64,000 nt of DNA, from positions 4,092,001 to 4,156,000 of the forward strand of contig NW_026944386.1 in the NCBI RefSeq assembly GCF_033439725.1. Direction: 5' to 3'. The position numbers were made by a program, and so were the translations under genes. This document shows positions 1-11,782 of the stretch, one piece after another (within the stretch, counting starts at the first letter, position 1; each line of letters starts with the position of its first letter). The notes under the pieces are model-generated. The model did no database searches and had not been told where the DNA came from. It was given only the letters and a program-made list of their open reading frames with translations. This DNA comes from Neurospora tetraspora. Its lineage: Eukaryota > Ascomycota > Sordariomycetes > Sordariales > Sordariaceae.

Positions 1-1439
1 TAAATATTAAAAAGATACTATAATTGGGTATAAAAAACGATAAGCAGAATTTAAAAATAATGGGTTAAGTAAATTAATAAGTACCGTAGAGAATTAAATT
101 TCAGAGTAGGTAATAGGGTATTTATTATAAAAAAAGGTTAGTCGATAGATTGACGAAACGATAAATTTAATTATTTATAAATACGTCTCCTATATAAGAT
201 TAAAGCTATAAAAAGCGTTTTATACGAATTAGAATTATTTAACGGATAGTAGGGAGCCTGGGTATATTATGTAGATAGATTGAGGAAGGACTTAAATAAT
301 CTACTCTTAGGGTAAGCGAAGGAAAATCCTAGTAGAATTTTAATAAAAAGAAACAAAGACGAAGCGGAAGAATTCAAAGTAGAAGAAATCCTAACGTTTA
401 AATTAGTAGGAGATAAATTGAAGTATTAAATTTAATAGAAAGAATAGGACCTAGACTCTGAATAGTATTCAGTAGAAGATTTTAAGAACGTAGCTAGGAA
501 ATTAAAGGAATTCTATAACGATAACCTAAATAAGCCGGGACCTCCGAAGAGATTGGGGATATAAAAGAAAGCGATAGATAGTAGAGTAATTATTAAAAAG
601 TATAAAGATAATAATGAACCGGAGAATAATTTAAAAAGAGGGAAGATAAGACGGGCGAAGAAGTAAAGAAACGAATGAAAACGAATAAGTAGAAACGAAG
701 CCTAAATTCGGGTTTATAAAATTGTAGAATAGGTAGAGATATTAACGAGCCGTAGAATAGTATATAGTATAATGGTGTAGTATAATAGCCTATAATATTA
801 TATTATATTAGTGTAATATATTTATCCTTTGCTTAGGATATGGTCCGTTTTAATCTAATTAGGCGAAGTTTTTTTTTTAAGGTTTTAGCGTTGTTTGGGG
901 CCTTGGCACGCGATAACCAGATTGAATACAGGTCGCGATACTTAGTATAGAGTTCTAGCTTTCGAACTTTCATTGTAATACAATAGATTGGATAAAACGT
1001 TACGATAGGTTTACATGTTTAATTATTCCTATTATCTTATATTTTCTTTCCGGCTCTAAGGCTAAGCCTTTCTTCCAAGGGGGGGCAAATATTATAGTAT
1101 AGCTGGACAAGTTACCAGAGCATTAGCTACTGAGTAATAGGGTGCCGGGTGTAGGGCACTATGATACATCGGATGGAATGAGGCTTATGTTCTTATCGAT
1201 AAGCTATACAGATTAGGAAGGCAGCGACGATTGGCAGTTCTGATTTATATGTCCAGAACCATAATGCCTTCGTTTAACTGCTTTCTTTTCCTCCTTACAC
1301 TTAATATTACTTTAATTTGTGGCTTCTAGTCTTGCAGTCGTATCTCTGGTAGAATCACGCTTTCACAATTGTTATAAGAGACTACCCGCTCCTATATGAA
1401 AGCCGGCCTTATGGAAGCTCAATCTCCCTTATCGTTCTC

Positions 1440-1735
1440 AATCCCTCTAGGGACTTAATTATTTTGGGGCCTTAGTTATTTTGAGAATTAATACTCCCAA
1501 TACTTCCAATATCTCTTAATACTTCTTAATATTTTTTAATACTTCATAATATTCCTAACGAATACTACTAATATTCTATCTTTCTAAGGGATTCAATTAT
1601 TTTTAGGGACTAATATTTCTAATACTCCCAATATTTCTCAATACCTCCCAATACTCCCAATATCTCCCAATACTTCCAATGCCTCTATTACTCCGTCTCT
1701 CTAAAGAATTTAATTATTTTAGAAACTTAGTCATT
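1440..1735. repeat. degenerate tandem array of AATACTYCCAATAT-like units
   Basis: The block begins with two copies of a motif like GGGACTTAATTATTTT and then runs through repeated short units of the type AATACTCCCA, AATACTTCCA, AATATCTCTT and AATACTTCTT, each about 10-11 bases. Units differ mostly by C/T exchanges, as expected of a repeat decayed by C-to-T mutation. No coding potential was seen. Confidence 0.6.
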
Positions 1736-1912
1736 TTTGGGGACTTAATAGGACTTGGTCATTTAGGAACTTAGTTATTTTAGGGACTTAGTTATTTTTA
1801 AGAACTTAGTTATTTTTAGGGACTTAATTATTTTTAGGGACTTAGTTATTTAAGGACTTAGTTATTTTGGGGACTTGGTCATTTTTGGGGACTTGGTCAT
1901 TTCAAACGACGG
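1736..1912. repeat. minisatellite, about ten ~18-bp GGGACTTAGTTATTTTTA units
   Basis: Roughly ten imperfect head-to-tail copies of an 18-19-bp unit with the core GGGACTTAGTTATTTT. Variants carry ACTTGGTCATTT instead of ACTTAGTTATTT, so copies differ by G/A and C/T transitions. Spacing is regular enough to be a true minisatellite. The same core occurs twice near 1445-1480 and once near 1590. Confidence 0.8.
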
Positions 1913-2960
1913 TCACATTTGACTAAAACTACTAAAAAGCTATTTTTCTCAACTACTATTCGAGTGTACGAATAACTAAAGACACCAAAATGATTAGAAA
2001 AAAGAGGCGAAACTTTTATATACATTTTCATTTTAATGCACGCAATGGTTGAGAAGAAATCCCAACTGCAAGCTATTTCGTAGATGATTTCCCGCTGCTA
2101 TTGAAATTGTATCCTGAGACCTGCAAAATTTCCTTTTTAGGTCTACCAAAACGGGTATTTTTTTTGCATTCCAGCTGGTAATAGACAGAATCGCCGCTCC
2201 TTCTAGTTTCGCTTCGATGTGAGCCTATAGATTATAACCTTTGGTACAGTTCTTCCATAATACCTTTGGGCCCACGATCGAATCCCAACTTTGAAGGATG
2301 GGCGCTTCAATAATATATAATTTTATATTAGGGTCCTGTCTGAAATTAGATGTGTTCTTAAGAATTTTCTAAGCGCGCTATTTCTTTTTAAAATAATTAA
2401 TTTTATTACGGATTTAAAAAGTTTCGAATTATATATGATATTCAATATATAATTCGGTAGCGGTTTACATATATATAACCTCTTTAAAACTATTTTAGTT
2501 AGTTTACCTTACGTTAATTATACGTTTAAAAGCTTCGAAAAGCTTCTTCTCCTTAATTTTAATCTATTTTACTAGATTATTCCTAGTGGCGGTAGAAGCT
2601 AATATATTGTTGGGCGGCTGCGATTTGCTAGTACTAATAGTCGGAGTAATAGTAGCTAGGGTCGATAAAAGACGAGGAGGGTATAGTATAAAAAGTAGGT
2701 AAGTCGTTTAATTATATATATTAAACGAGCTACCCGGAATAGGATTAGCCGCTATTTTAGTACAAAATAATACGTTTCTAATTCTAAATTGGGTTTGAGC
2801 GATGTTACGTTATAATAAAGAGGAGGAAGAGATTATGATAGCTATAAAAAGTGTATAGAGGAGGTTCTTAGAAGGTTCGAAAGGGTGTATAGCGGCGTTG
2901 GGTTAACTTCTATACCGACTAGAATATTATAAGAATCCCGAAATTTCAAAAAGTGTACAA

Positions 2961-3775
2961 AAGAATAGCGTTTGAAAAGAGAGTCTTTTTCATCAAAGGA
3001 GGTAGATACCAATAATCCACCCCTTACTGCTTGGCAAGGGATTCAGAGCTGGCCAGTGCACGGCCAGGGAAAAAGTAGGTTTCTGAACCTTTCAGAAGGC
3101 CCATTTCCGAGTCAAAGAACAGGCCCTTATACGGAACACAGGCCCCTACACGGCACCCGCCCGGGCCGTTGTGTTACGGCGTCGACTCACCACGGGCGGT
3201 TGTGGGTGACGAGTTACCGAACACTAACAGCGTCCCCCGGCAGTGTCCCGCAGTCACACCGGCGGCCCGGGTTTCGTTACCCCAGCGCCCACGGTAATAC
3301 ACTAACAAAGCTGGGGCTACCATCCACAAAGAAGTTGTTAGTGATACCGTCTGCAACCTCTTATCACAGGTACACCTCCCTTAACACCTGCCGATGTCGG
3401 TTTGGCGTCAATTCCAGCTGTTCGCGATAACATTGTTCCAGCGCATTTGCCCCTCACTGTCTGACCTCCATCCTCCCGGCGATAATCCTCCCGGGCGGGC
3501 TTATGTCAGTCTCGGGTTCACTGTGCCACTGACGTGATCGGATCCCCGACCCGGATAAGCGCCCAGCGATGATCCCCTCTCGGCTTCGGCGGCATTGAAT
3601 TTGTTAGTGCAGTCATCGCATGGGCGCAATCCCATTCAGATCCGATAAAACCTTGCAACCCTCTCATCTCTCTTTTTTCTTGAATCCTAAAAGCAAACAT
3701 CTCACCTCTTCCGTCGGGACCGAAAGCACCTTGAACCCAAGCCATTGACCGATTTCTCGGTGAACTGGCATCCCA
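2961..3775. other. intergenic, upstream of the MFS transporter gene
   Basis: Base composition switches from AT-rich to GC-balanced at the left end of this stretch. The short open frames here lack conserved motifs and overlap on both strands. The right-hand 250 bases are presumably promoter and leader of the gene starting at 3776. No other feature was recognised. Confidence 0.5.
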
Positions 3776-5617
3776 ATGGCCGCCGACGAGACAACGCCAC
3801 TGCTCCCAAATGGGACTGGGACAGCGACAACGTCTGGGAATAATGTCGACACTAACAATTCTCAACTATCATCACCAAACACCGATAGCGAAAACACAAC
3901 CAACAACCATCACGACGTCAACAACAACAACACCAAAGCAAAATGGACACTCAACCCCCTCACCCTCCTCACCCGCGTCCACGTCGAAACCCGCATCCTC
4001 CTCGCCGCCTTCCTGATAACCACCTCCTTCTCCTTCACCCAAGTCCCCATCTTCTACGCCTTCCACCTCATGGAATGCGACGACTTCTACACCCACCACC
4101 CTCCCTACACCGGGCTCGGCGACCGCTGCAGCCGCAACGAGATCGCGGCCGGCACCGCCACCGATTTCTCTTTTCTCGCCATGAGCACCACCATCTGCGG
4201 CACCGTCAACCTCTTCTTCGCCGGCTGGCTCGTCAAGAAAATCGGTCTCCGCTTGGCGCTGATGGCGCAGGTTCTGGTCCCCGCCATCCGCGTGCTGACG
4301 CAGATCCTGGGTGTCCTGGCTGGAGGCAGGTCCGGGATAGTGATTTTTCAGGCTACGCAGTTGATCACCGTCCTGGGCGGGCCGGTGGGGTATATCCTCA
4401 TCATCAACATCATGGTCGGCGAGGTGGTTTCGCCAGCGAGACGGACGCCCGTCTTTGGCATGTTGCAGGGCTGTTTTATGCTGGGCCAGGCGGTCGGCTA
4501 TCTGACGGGCGGCATGATTGGGGATGCGTGGGGGATCCGGAGGCCGTTCGAGGTGGCGTTTGTTGCGTTTCTGGTTTCGACGGCGTATGTGCAGTTGGCG
4601 CTGCCGTACGTCAGCCCGGAGAGCATGGCGGGCGGCGGCAAGAAGGCCGGCGGGCCGAAGGCGGAGGGGGTGGCGGCGGGGTTTTTTGCGCCGTTGAGGG
4701 TGTTGGCGCCGCAGAGGGTGCGGCTGAGGAGTGGGAAGGTGATCAAGCATCTGGGTGTGCTGGTTCTGTGCACGGGTGTGTTTTTGGGTGTGCTCGCAAC
4801 CGACTTTGCGGCTATGCTTATCCAGATGTACGCCACTGCCGTTTTCGAGTTCCGCCAAAGCGACAACGGCTGGCTCATGTCCGAGTTTGCGCTCATGCGC
4901 GCTGTCTTCTTGATCGTCCTCTTCCCGCGCATCATCTCCTCCGGTCGGAAATGGTACGCGAAGCGGCAGTCGAAGCGCCAGCCGCGCCGTGAATCCATGT
5001 CCGATCAAAGGGATCCTGCTACCCAAGGCTTGCTCATCCAGCCCGATCAATTGGAGGCTCCGATGGGTACTCTCGCCGAAGAAGAGCCCATGGTGACGCA
5101 GCCGCCGACCGAGACGGAAGATACGCACTTTGATCTCTTTTTCCTCCGTTGGAGCTTGGTGGCTGATGGCTTGTTGACTTCTTGCACCGCGCTGGCGACC
5201 AAGAAGTGGCATATCTATCTGGCTGCGGCCATGCTTCCGTTTGCCAGCGGTACTGCGCCGGCGGCAAAGGGGGTGATGACGGAGATGTGCTCGCCTGAAC
5301 AAAGGGCTGATGCGTTGAATGCGTTGACGCTGGTTGAGAACATTGGCAGGTTGGCGACGCAGGGCTTCTTTGGGTTTGTCTTTGCTGCGTTGGCAGAAGC
5401 CGGGAAGCCCCATTTGACGTTTTATTGCAATGCGGTGAGTTTACTACATGGTCCTTCCTTCTTGCTACTTGTGACCTGGAACTGACATCGACCACAGATT
5501 CTTGCAATGATCGCTGCTAGTGTCCTGATCTTCTCCCGCTTCCCGCCGAATGGGAGTGAGTTGATCGAAGCAGACGATGCAGAAGAGCACGTCAACGGAA
5601 GCAATTCAAGCGAATGA
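3776..5617 (+). CDS. MFS transporter with N-terminal dileucine-type motif
   Basis: Two exons, 3776-5434 and 5498-5617, give 592 residues. The 63-bp intron has donor GTGAGT and a CTGAC branch site before ACAG. A hydrophilic Asn/Thr-rich N-terminus carrying ETTPLLP is followed by about twelve membrane segments. Loops of the KKIGLRLAL and SPARRTPVFGM type correspond to the conserved inter-helix loops of the major facilitator superfamily, and a long charged loop lies near residues 395-450. The acidic LL motif resembles vacuolar or endosomal sorting signals. The pattern with DRCSRNEIA between the first helices is reminiscent of the SLC46-like group of fungal MFS proteins, but the substrate cannot be inferred. 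The start is the first ATG in frame. Coding-strand composition changes from C-rich to G-rich after about codon 180. Confidence 0.85.
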
Positions 5618-6023
5618 TCGGATTGCAGGGGACAGCTTTCATGTCAGGATTCTGGAAAAGTTTTGCATTTTAGGATACCACTTTGGCGTTTTCGGTCTTG
5701 GATATACAATTCTGAGTCATTTCTTGCTTCCTTCCTTTCATCATTATCACAGTCGGTGTCATATCCAGGCCCGTCCCATCCACGCATTAACCAAATCAAA
5801 CCATCTCAACACCGCCACTGTTGTAAGCCTCGAGGTAACCATCAGCACGCGCCCTCCATCTCCCCTCCCCCTCAAGACCAAAACACCCACCACAACCACC
5901 AACATCCTCATCTCCCTCACCCACCAGTCCCCCACCCGTTACGGTGCCTCCCCCAAAACCTCAGCATCAACCCAAACCCACCCCCCTTCCTCCCCCCAAC
6001 ACCACCTCGGACTCGCCTCAAAA
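5618..6023. other. intergenic, pyrimidine-rich on the + strand
   Basis: Long runs of C, T and A on the + strand with (CCA/CAC)-type low complexity and no conserved reading frame. It may include the 3' end or a second exon of the minus-strand secreted-protein gene to the right, because a GTGAGT donor-like site lies near that gene's stop codon, but no convincing acceptor was found. Confidence 0.4.
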
Positions 6024-6635
6024 TCACAACCAAGATAAACCTCCGCCATCCCACCCACACTCACACTTCTCGTCTCCTGTCCTTGTCCTTCCCCCCGCAT
6101 TCCCATTCCCAATCCCCGTCCCATTCCCAATCCCCGTCCCATTCCCGTCCCCATTCCCGGTCCCAGGTCCGTCCTTGCAAGTAACCGTCTCAACAACAGT
6201 AACATACGCCACTTCAATCAGAACCTGTAGATGGATATCCAACACCCCAGTGACCCCACTCTTTTCATTCTCTTGACTGCCCAGACCACTCAATTTGACA
6301 TCGCAAAGACTATCAAACCTCAACCCACACTCGATCTTGTTCGTGACATTCGTAAACGAGTTGGTAACGGAGAAGGAGGCGTTGCTACCGGGGGAGTCGT
6401 AGTTACCCGGGATGCTGTAGTTTATGGAGTGGATTTGGACGGACCAGAGGTGGGGAATGATAGTGCTGGTGGTGTTTGCGCAGAGGTCTGTTGGGTATAA
6501 CCGGGGGGTGTGGATGAGCTTTGAAGATGAAGATGATTTGGAGACCGGTGAGGCGGAGGCGGAGGCGGGGAAGACGAGGGAGAGGGAGAGGAAGAGGAAG
6601 AGGTAGGCGAAAAGGGGGGTGAGGAGGTGGTGCAT
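6024..6635 (-). CDS. small secreted cysteine-containing protein, copy A
   Basis: 203 residues from the first true ATG at 6635; the open frame extends upstream only through GTG. The N-terminus has a strongly hydrophobic signal sequence (LLTPLFAYLFLFLSLSL) ending near ASASA. The mature part has several N-glycosylation sequons, a CGLRFDSLC cysteine pair, VTCKDG, and a Gly/Asn-rich segment made of repeated GIGNGT units, ending with CEC. It is a diverged paralogue of the protein encoded at 12792-13433: both share an IPxxW segment, a CxLxFxSxC pair and a late cysteine before a glycine-rich stretch. The function is unknown. The C-terminus is uncertain, because copy B is interrupted by an intron at the equivalent place and a GTGAGT lies within the codons just before the stop here. 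Confidence 0.7.
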   Translation of the reverse strand: MHHLLTPLFAYLFLFLSLSLVFPASASASPVSKSSSSSKLIHTPRLYPTDLCANTTSTIIPHLWSVQIHSINYSIPGNYDSPGSNASFSVTNSFTNVTNKIECGLRFDSLCDVKLSGLGSQENEKSGVTGVLDIHLQVLIEVAYVTVVETVTCKDGPGTGNGDGNGTGIGNGTGIGNGNAGGRTRTGDEKCECGWDGGGLSWL

Positions 6636-7833
6636 CTTGGGTTGGTTGAGGTGTTGAGATGGGGTCTGGTTTGGGGTTGTGGTGTCGTCAACCACCTAGC
6701 CTCGAGGTGGACCGTCGTGAAGGGCAGGTTTGTCTGTTACCCCACCCAACTCTGCTTCACAGAATAGGTAGAGACTGATGAGACAGGATCGATCGCCCTT
6801 CCAGTTGTTGTGCATCCTGTAACAAGGAGGAGGCTTTGGCCTTTTTCATTACCTATGCTTGACCTTCTTTTATCTACTGCAGAATTCAGCAGGATGGACG
6901 TTGAGACAAGGACATTCAACCCCGCCAGAAAACGGGATGACATTATCCAAAGATATTGTGAACAGATGAAAGACATCATATCAGCCACTTTATCCGTGTC
7001 TGCCAGATGGATGAAATCTCTTGGTATCTCGGCAATGGAGAGCATGCACTTGCGGGCCGCACTTAATGTTCATAAAAGGCTTCTGTATACCCATCAGCGT
7101 GGTGTGTAACCGTGAGATAAGAACGGCACGGTTACCGATATGTGCTAACTTCCGAAGTCTCTCGGCGTTTAAATCAACATCATCTCCATGGCCAGTCATT
7201 ATTGCTGCACATGCAGCAATTCTCAACGCCCACGGTGCCCACCATGTTTTGCATCGGTTACACGAAGCTCCACCGGTTACGCGATTCTCTGAACTATGGG
7301 AGCAATGAGTTGGGAAAATGCTTGATTGGCGGCTTGGTTGATGAAGAGGAGATGGCTTGCCAGGACCACCTTAAATACACTGAGAATAGAAAACCATGGT
7401 GGGGCACGACTTCCACACGTTACATCTCTCCTCCCGGCCTGCAGAATTCTATGCACTGTAACCACCGCTGTCGATCACGGCACCATCAGAGAAAGGTGCA
7501 TCTTGGAGGGTTTTCATGACTTATGAGGGGCGCAGTAAGCACTACTACCCAAAGGGCCAAAAAGGTCAAGGACTCCGCGATCCCATCCCTGCTCGCTTCT
7601 GAATCAGGTATGAACTTCGTGATGGGTACGGTCTGACGTGAGGTCGTGATGGATACGGTCTGACGTGAGGTTACTATGTGGAGAGATGAGTGGAGTTTTG
7701 CAGAGGGAAAGGTGACCAGATTAGCTTGTGCCAGCGGGTATGGGAAATATTTAACTGCTCTGAGACACTCTGCGATGAGCTCAGGAACTGGTGTCATGCT
7801 CAGTCTTTGTACCCTCTCCCTCCTCGACTCAAG
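6636..7833. other. intergenic, 1.2 kb, with tandem bZIP-like sites at its right end
   Basis: No convincing gene. Short open frames on both strands overlap one another and lack motifs. The right end holds the promoter of the monooxygenase gene, including an exact 27-bp tandem duplication at 7619-7672 that is listed separately. Confidence 0.45.
7619..7672 (+). promoter_or_regulatory. tandem 27-bp duplication, each copy with TGACGTG
   Basis: Two adjacent 27-bp copies (7619-7645 and 7646-7672) differ at only two positions. Each contains TGACGTGAGG, with the cores at 7634-7640 and 7661-7667, which resembles a bZIP/CRE-type binding site. They lie about 160-200 bp upstream of the ATG of the flavin monooxygenase gene. 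The duplication is seen directly; the regulatory role is inference. Confidence 0.5.
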
Positions 7834-9627
7834 ATGGTTCTCAAGTCCTTCGCTTCGCCTGAATGGCGGTTAGACAAGCCCATCCATACAGAGCGTCCCG
7901 TAAAGGTCATCTGTATCGGTGCCGGAGCTTCAGGCCTGCAGCTGGCGTACAAGCTTCAAAAGCATGTTAGCGGCTTTAGCTTGACGGTGTATGAGAAGAA
8001 CCCCGAGGTATCGGGAACGTGGTACGAGAACAAATATCCTGGGTATGTCACCAAGCTTGCTCTATTACTTGCCACACACGCTGACAACGGTGATGACAGC
8101 TGCGCTTGTGATGTCCTCTCGCACAACTACACGTGGTCCTTTGAACCCAAGACAGACTGGTCAGGTCTGTATCCCGCTAGCCAGGAGATATACACCTATT
8201 TCAACGATTTTGCCGACAAGTATGGCCTTCGTCAGTACATCAAGACACAACACCAGGTGGTGGGAGCCAGGTGGACTGGATCCGGCTGGAACGTTTCCAT
8301 CAAGGACCTCACAACGGGAGAAACCGTGAACGATACGTGCGACGTTCTCGTCAATGCTGGAGGAGTCCTCAACAACTGGAAGTGGCCAGACGTTTCAGGA
8401 CTGGACAAGTACAAGGGCACTCTTCTCCATACGGCCAACTGGGATGAGGCGGTAGACTTGAAGGGGAAGACTGTTGGACTTATCGGTAACGGATCATCTG
8501 GTATCCAAATCCTTCCAGCCATCCAGCCGCTCGCTGAGAAGATCACTGTTTTCATGCGCCGACCAACCTGGGTCTCGCCGTTGCCTGGGTTCGAAGGCCG
8601 TCAGTATACAGATGAGGAAAAGCGACGGTTCGCAGAGGAGCCTGGTCATTTGCTTGCCTATCGCAGAAACGCCGAACGTGGAAACAGCAGTATCCTTCCT
8701 GTCTTCATCAAGGGTACGGATGCCAACAACAACATCCGCGATTACATGCTCAAGGCCATGGAAGAGAAGCTAGCAGGAAACAAGGAGCTGGAGGAGAAAC
8801 TGATACCGACCTTTGCCCTTGGCTGCCGTCGACTCACTCCCGGCACTGGATATCTGGAAGCCTTGGGAGAGCCAAACGTCCAAGTCGTGTTTTCCGGAGT
8901 GACCGAGGTGACGGAACAAGGGTGTAAGTGTGAGGATGGGACCGAGCATCAAGTCCCTGATGTGCTTATCTGTGCCACTGGTTTTGATGCCTCGTATCGG
9001 CCACGGTTCCCCATTGTTGCCGGCAACAAGAACCTGCAAGACGTCTGGGCACAGGACCCGGAATCGTATCTGGGACTTGCTGCTGCCGACTTCCCCAACT
9101 ATCTCATGATGCTTGGCCCCAACTCTCCGGTTGGGACTGGGGCCCTGTTGATCCCGATCGAGGCGCAGGTGGACTACATCGTCAAGATGATCGACCACTG
9201 GCAGACACACAACATCCGGTCCTTTACGCCCGACGCGGCGGCCGTCCGGGATTTTGTTGCACACAAGGACCAATTCATGACCAAGACTGTATGGGCGGAT
9301 CCCTGTAAGTCTTGGTACAAGTCCGGTTCGTCGAAAGACAAGATCACGGCGTTATGGCCCGGGTCGAACTTGCATTACCTGGAGACGATCAGGCAGGTCA
9401 GATTCGAGGACTGGAAGTTTGAGTACGAGGGCAATCGCTTCACTTATCTTGGAAATGGCAAGAGCCAGACAGAGACGAACCCGGACGCGGATTTTGCGTA
9501 TTACGTTCGAGAGGAGGACGACGACCTGCCGCTGGCGAGGAACAAGATGACCAGGATCATCAACAAGACCGGGTCCGTCATCGTGGCCGAAGGGACCGGT
9601 GAGGGCGTGTTACTTGCTGGGATCTGA
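7834..9627 (+). CDS. Baeyer-Villiger-type flavin monooxygenase
   Basis: Two exons, 7834-8042 and 8100-9627, give 578 residues. The 57-bp intron (donor GTATGT, acceptor ACAG) keeps the frame open if retained. Its removal restores YPGCACDV, the expected continuation in this family. GAGASG at residues 29-34 is the FAD-binding Rossmann turn. YKGTLLHTANW matches the Baeyer-Villiger fingerprint FxGxxxHxxxW except for Tyr in the first position. GNGSSG is the NADPH-binding turn and ICATGFD the late ATG motif. Such enzymes insert oxygen into ketones or hydroxylate using NADPH and O2; the substrate is unknown. The ATG at 7834 places the Rossmann turn at the usual distance, although the frame stays open further upstream. 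It has no obvious biosynthetic partner genes beside it. Confidence 0.9.
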   Translation: MVLKSFASPEWRLDKPIHTERPVKVICIGAGASGLQLAYKLQKHVSGFSLTVYEKNPEVSGTWYENKYPGYVTKLALLLATHADNGDDSCACDVLSHNYTWSFEPKTDWSGLYPASQEIYTYFNDFADKYGLRQYIKTQHQVVGARWTGSGWNVSIKDLTTGETVNDTCDVLVNAGGVLNNWKWPDVSGLDKYKGTLLHTANWDEAVDLKGKTVGLIGNGSSGIQILPAIQPLAEKITVFMRRPTWVSPLPGFEGRQYTDEEKRRFAEEPGHLLAYRRNAERGNSSILPVFIKGTDANNNIRDYMLKAMEEKLAGNKELEEKLIPTFALGCRRLTPGTGYLEALGEPNVQVVFSGVTEVTEQGCKCEDGTEHQVPDVLICATGFDASYRPRFPIVAGNKNLQDVWAQDPESYLGLAAADFPNYLMMLGPNSPVGTGALLIPIEAQVDYIVKMIDHWQTHNIRSFTPDAAAVRDFVAHKDQFMTKTVWADPCKSWYKSGSSKDKITALWPGSNLHYLETIRQVRFEDWKFEYEGNRFTYLGNGKSQTETNPDADFAYYVREEDDDLPLARNKMTRIINKTGSVIVAEGTGEGVLLAGI

Positions 9628-10502
9628 TGTTTCTGTAGTCACTCAACATGAAGCTTTGGTTAGGTTGTAGAAGCACCTCTCTGGTTGAATGGTGATTGAC
9701 GTGACTTGTCGATTGTTTCGGTGGAGGTTGATGTTGTCGAGGAGGAAAGAGGAGGAAGTTTCAATGGGGAGGTCGGTGTTTACTGAGGGCGACGAGTGCG
9801 CTGTAACATCCACATGGGCAGGCGCAACCCACTGTAAGGATGATCCATTAACAGTGACTCCGCACAGGCCATCTTTCAGCGACTTCCACTTTTGATATCA
9901 ACTCCCCGCCCAGTTTCCATCCCGTTTCCACTCCTTCCACTCTGTCTTCACGCAACAACATAGACACGGGATGCATCGAGCAACTCACTCTCTACTTCCA
10001 CAAGCATTAAGGCGGGCGCGCTGTTTTTACTGTTGACTCCCGTCTACATCCTTTAAGGTCTTTTAGTTTCGTTCTGCAATCACATCGAGGTGCGGGTGAG
10101 TGGGAGGGCATCCCACCCACGCCGGGCTGTCCCGTCATTCGTCCGATGCTGCTGATAATTTATAGTTAGTACACTAACAGTTATCAGATTAACTTCTCAC
10201 CCTGAGAGTTAGACCCTCATCTCATTGACACGACTAGTATCTGATAGCGACAACGCAATGTATAAACCGTGGAACATTGAACCTCCAACAGTATTTGACC
10301 GCGCATGCAATTCATCCCACAGCTGAACATGAAAATATTCTATATACAAGACCTCCATCCCTAGTATAGACAGAGAAGTGGTGCTGACACCATTGTCCTC
10401 CAGCATCCAGATCCTTTCATCCTTTCAGACTCGACAAGCTTACAACCGGACACCCCGATATCCTGCACCCGCTTCCCTACCTATACTCTCAAGAGCAACA
10501 GC
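9628..10502. other. intergenic between convergent genes
   Basis: Contains the 3' ends of the monooxygenase gene (+) and of the AA13 gene (-). A small imperfect inverted repeat around 10152-10190 (GATAATTTATAGTTAG against CTAACAGTTATC) could form a hairpin. No coding region was recognised. Confidence 0.45.
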
Positions 10503-11782
10503 CTACCTCCACGACGAAGCAGCAGTCACCGAGTCAGAGCAGCTCTGAGGAACAGTGTACGACCTGTTGGGATCGCTCTCCCAAGTCACGGCGCCGCTGC
10601 TGGACACCTTGACGAACTTATACTCAAACTTGGTGCCCGCGGGGAGCTTAACCGTGGTAGTCCAGAGCGGGTTGCTGGTGGTGTACTGAGAAGCGGACAA
10701 TGCAATACCGGACGAGGCGCTCCAGCTGCCGAGCTGCGAAATGGATCCAACAAGCTTGACGGACTCGCCGTAGCTGGTGCTGACCAGGTGGTTGAAGGTC
10801 ACAGCGACGGTGGCAACGGGTGTGCAAGAGGCGCTGGCTGTCTTGCTGCTGGTTACAAGAGTCGTGGCGGTGGCGGTGGTTTTGGTGGTGGAGGGCTTGG
10901 TCTCGCCGCCGCTGCCGACAATGGCGATGTCGGCACACGAGAGGTAGACCTGAGCAGTCTGGAACGAGTTCCAGCGGAAGGAGAGCAGGGTATGACCGGA
11001 GACGTAGTTGGGGATCTTGATCTTCTTGGTGACAGTGTAGCCGCCAGCAATGGTGGTGAAGCAAGATCCGAGAGCAGCGTTGTCGACGCCCTGGCAACCG
11101 CGGCGGTTGTCGGCTTGAAAGGCGTTGCAGGCTAAGTCACACGATTAGCGGACGCTTTTTTTTGTTTAATGATACGGACTAACTTACTGAACCAGTCGTT
11201 CCTCCAGCAAGCCTGGCCCTGCTGGCAGTCAGGGCTGAAGTTGCAAGATTGGCCATTCACATCCGTGCAGGGGAGGGTGCCCTTCTCGAAGCAATCCTCA
11301 GCAGCCTGCTTCTCCGCATCGGTCGGGAGATAGCCAGGAGTGAGGAACTTGTTGACAAGCTCCTGGTCTTGGCAGATACGGTAGGAGAACATGCCGCCGT
11401 GGTCGCCGTTGTGGTCAACGCACCACTGGACGTCAACAGTGTCGCCAGCAGTGTACGTCACAACAGGAGAGTTACCCCAGTTGGTCGCAGGCTGGTTGTA
11501 GTCGATGCTGACACGGGCATTGTAGCCGCAAGGGCCACTCCTGCCGACCTTGGCTTCCGTAACGTTGGGCCATGCGGTCACGGGCTCCAGGATGGAGCAC
11601 TCGGGGCAAGTGTCCAAGCCGGCCTAGAGACCACGGATCAGCACGATCGATCTTCCAACGATCGTCAGGGCATTGCTTACCTCCGCGCCAAGTCTGGTAC
11701 GACTAAACGGAATGGTAAGATATCCATGGGCATTGACCGTTGCGGCCGACGCAAGGGCAGCCGAGATGATGGAGAACTTCAT
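10503..11782 (-). CDS. AA13 starch-active lytic polysaccharide monooxygenase with CBM20
   Basis: Three exons, 11681-11782, 11188-11623 and 10503-11131, give 388 residues; introns are 57 and 56 bp. The signal peptide is residues 1-18, leaving His19 (HGYLTIPFS) as the mature N-terminus, which forms half of the copper-binding histidine brace. The catalytic domain continues with [10 protein letters not shown], a second candidate copper ligand in DHGGMFSYR, and many cysteines. A Ser/Thr-rich linker precedes a C-terminal CBM20 starch-binding domain at about residues 287-388 ([21 protein letters not shown]). AA13 enzymes oxidatively cleave alpha-1,4-glucan in retrograded starch with an external electron donor. 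The architecture matches the Neurospora AA13 enzyme. A TATTTAAA box lies about 100 bp upstream of the ATG. Confidence 0.95.

Larger units (their letters stand above)
1..2960. repeat. AT-rich repeat relic, probably RIP-mutated
   Basis: Strongly AT- and TpA-rich sequence with stop codons in every frame and no open frame of useful length. It contrasts sharply with the GC-balanced DNA that begins near 2.95 kb. In Neurospora-like fungi this is the usual appearance of transposon copies mutated by repeat-induced point mutation, in which CpA becomes TpA. The original element cannot be recognised by eye. Two degenerate tandem arrays lie inside it, listed separately. Confidence 0.75.
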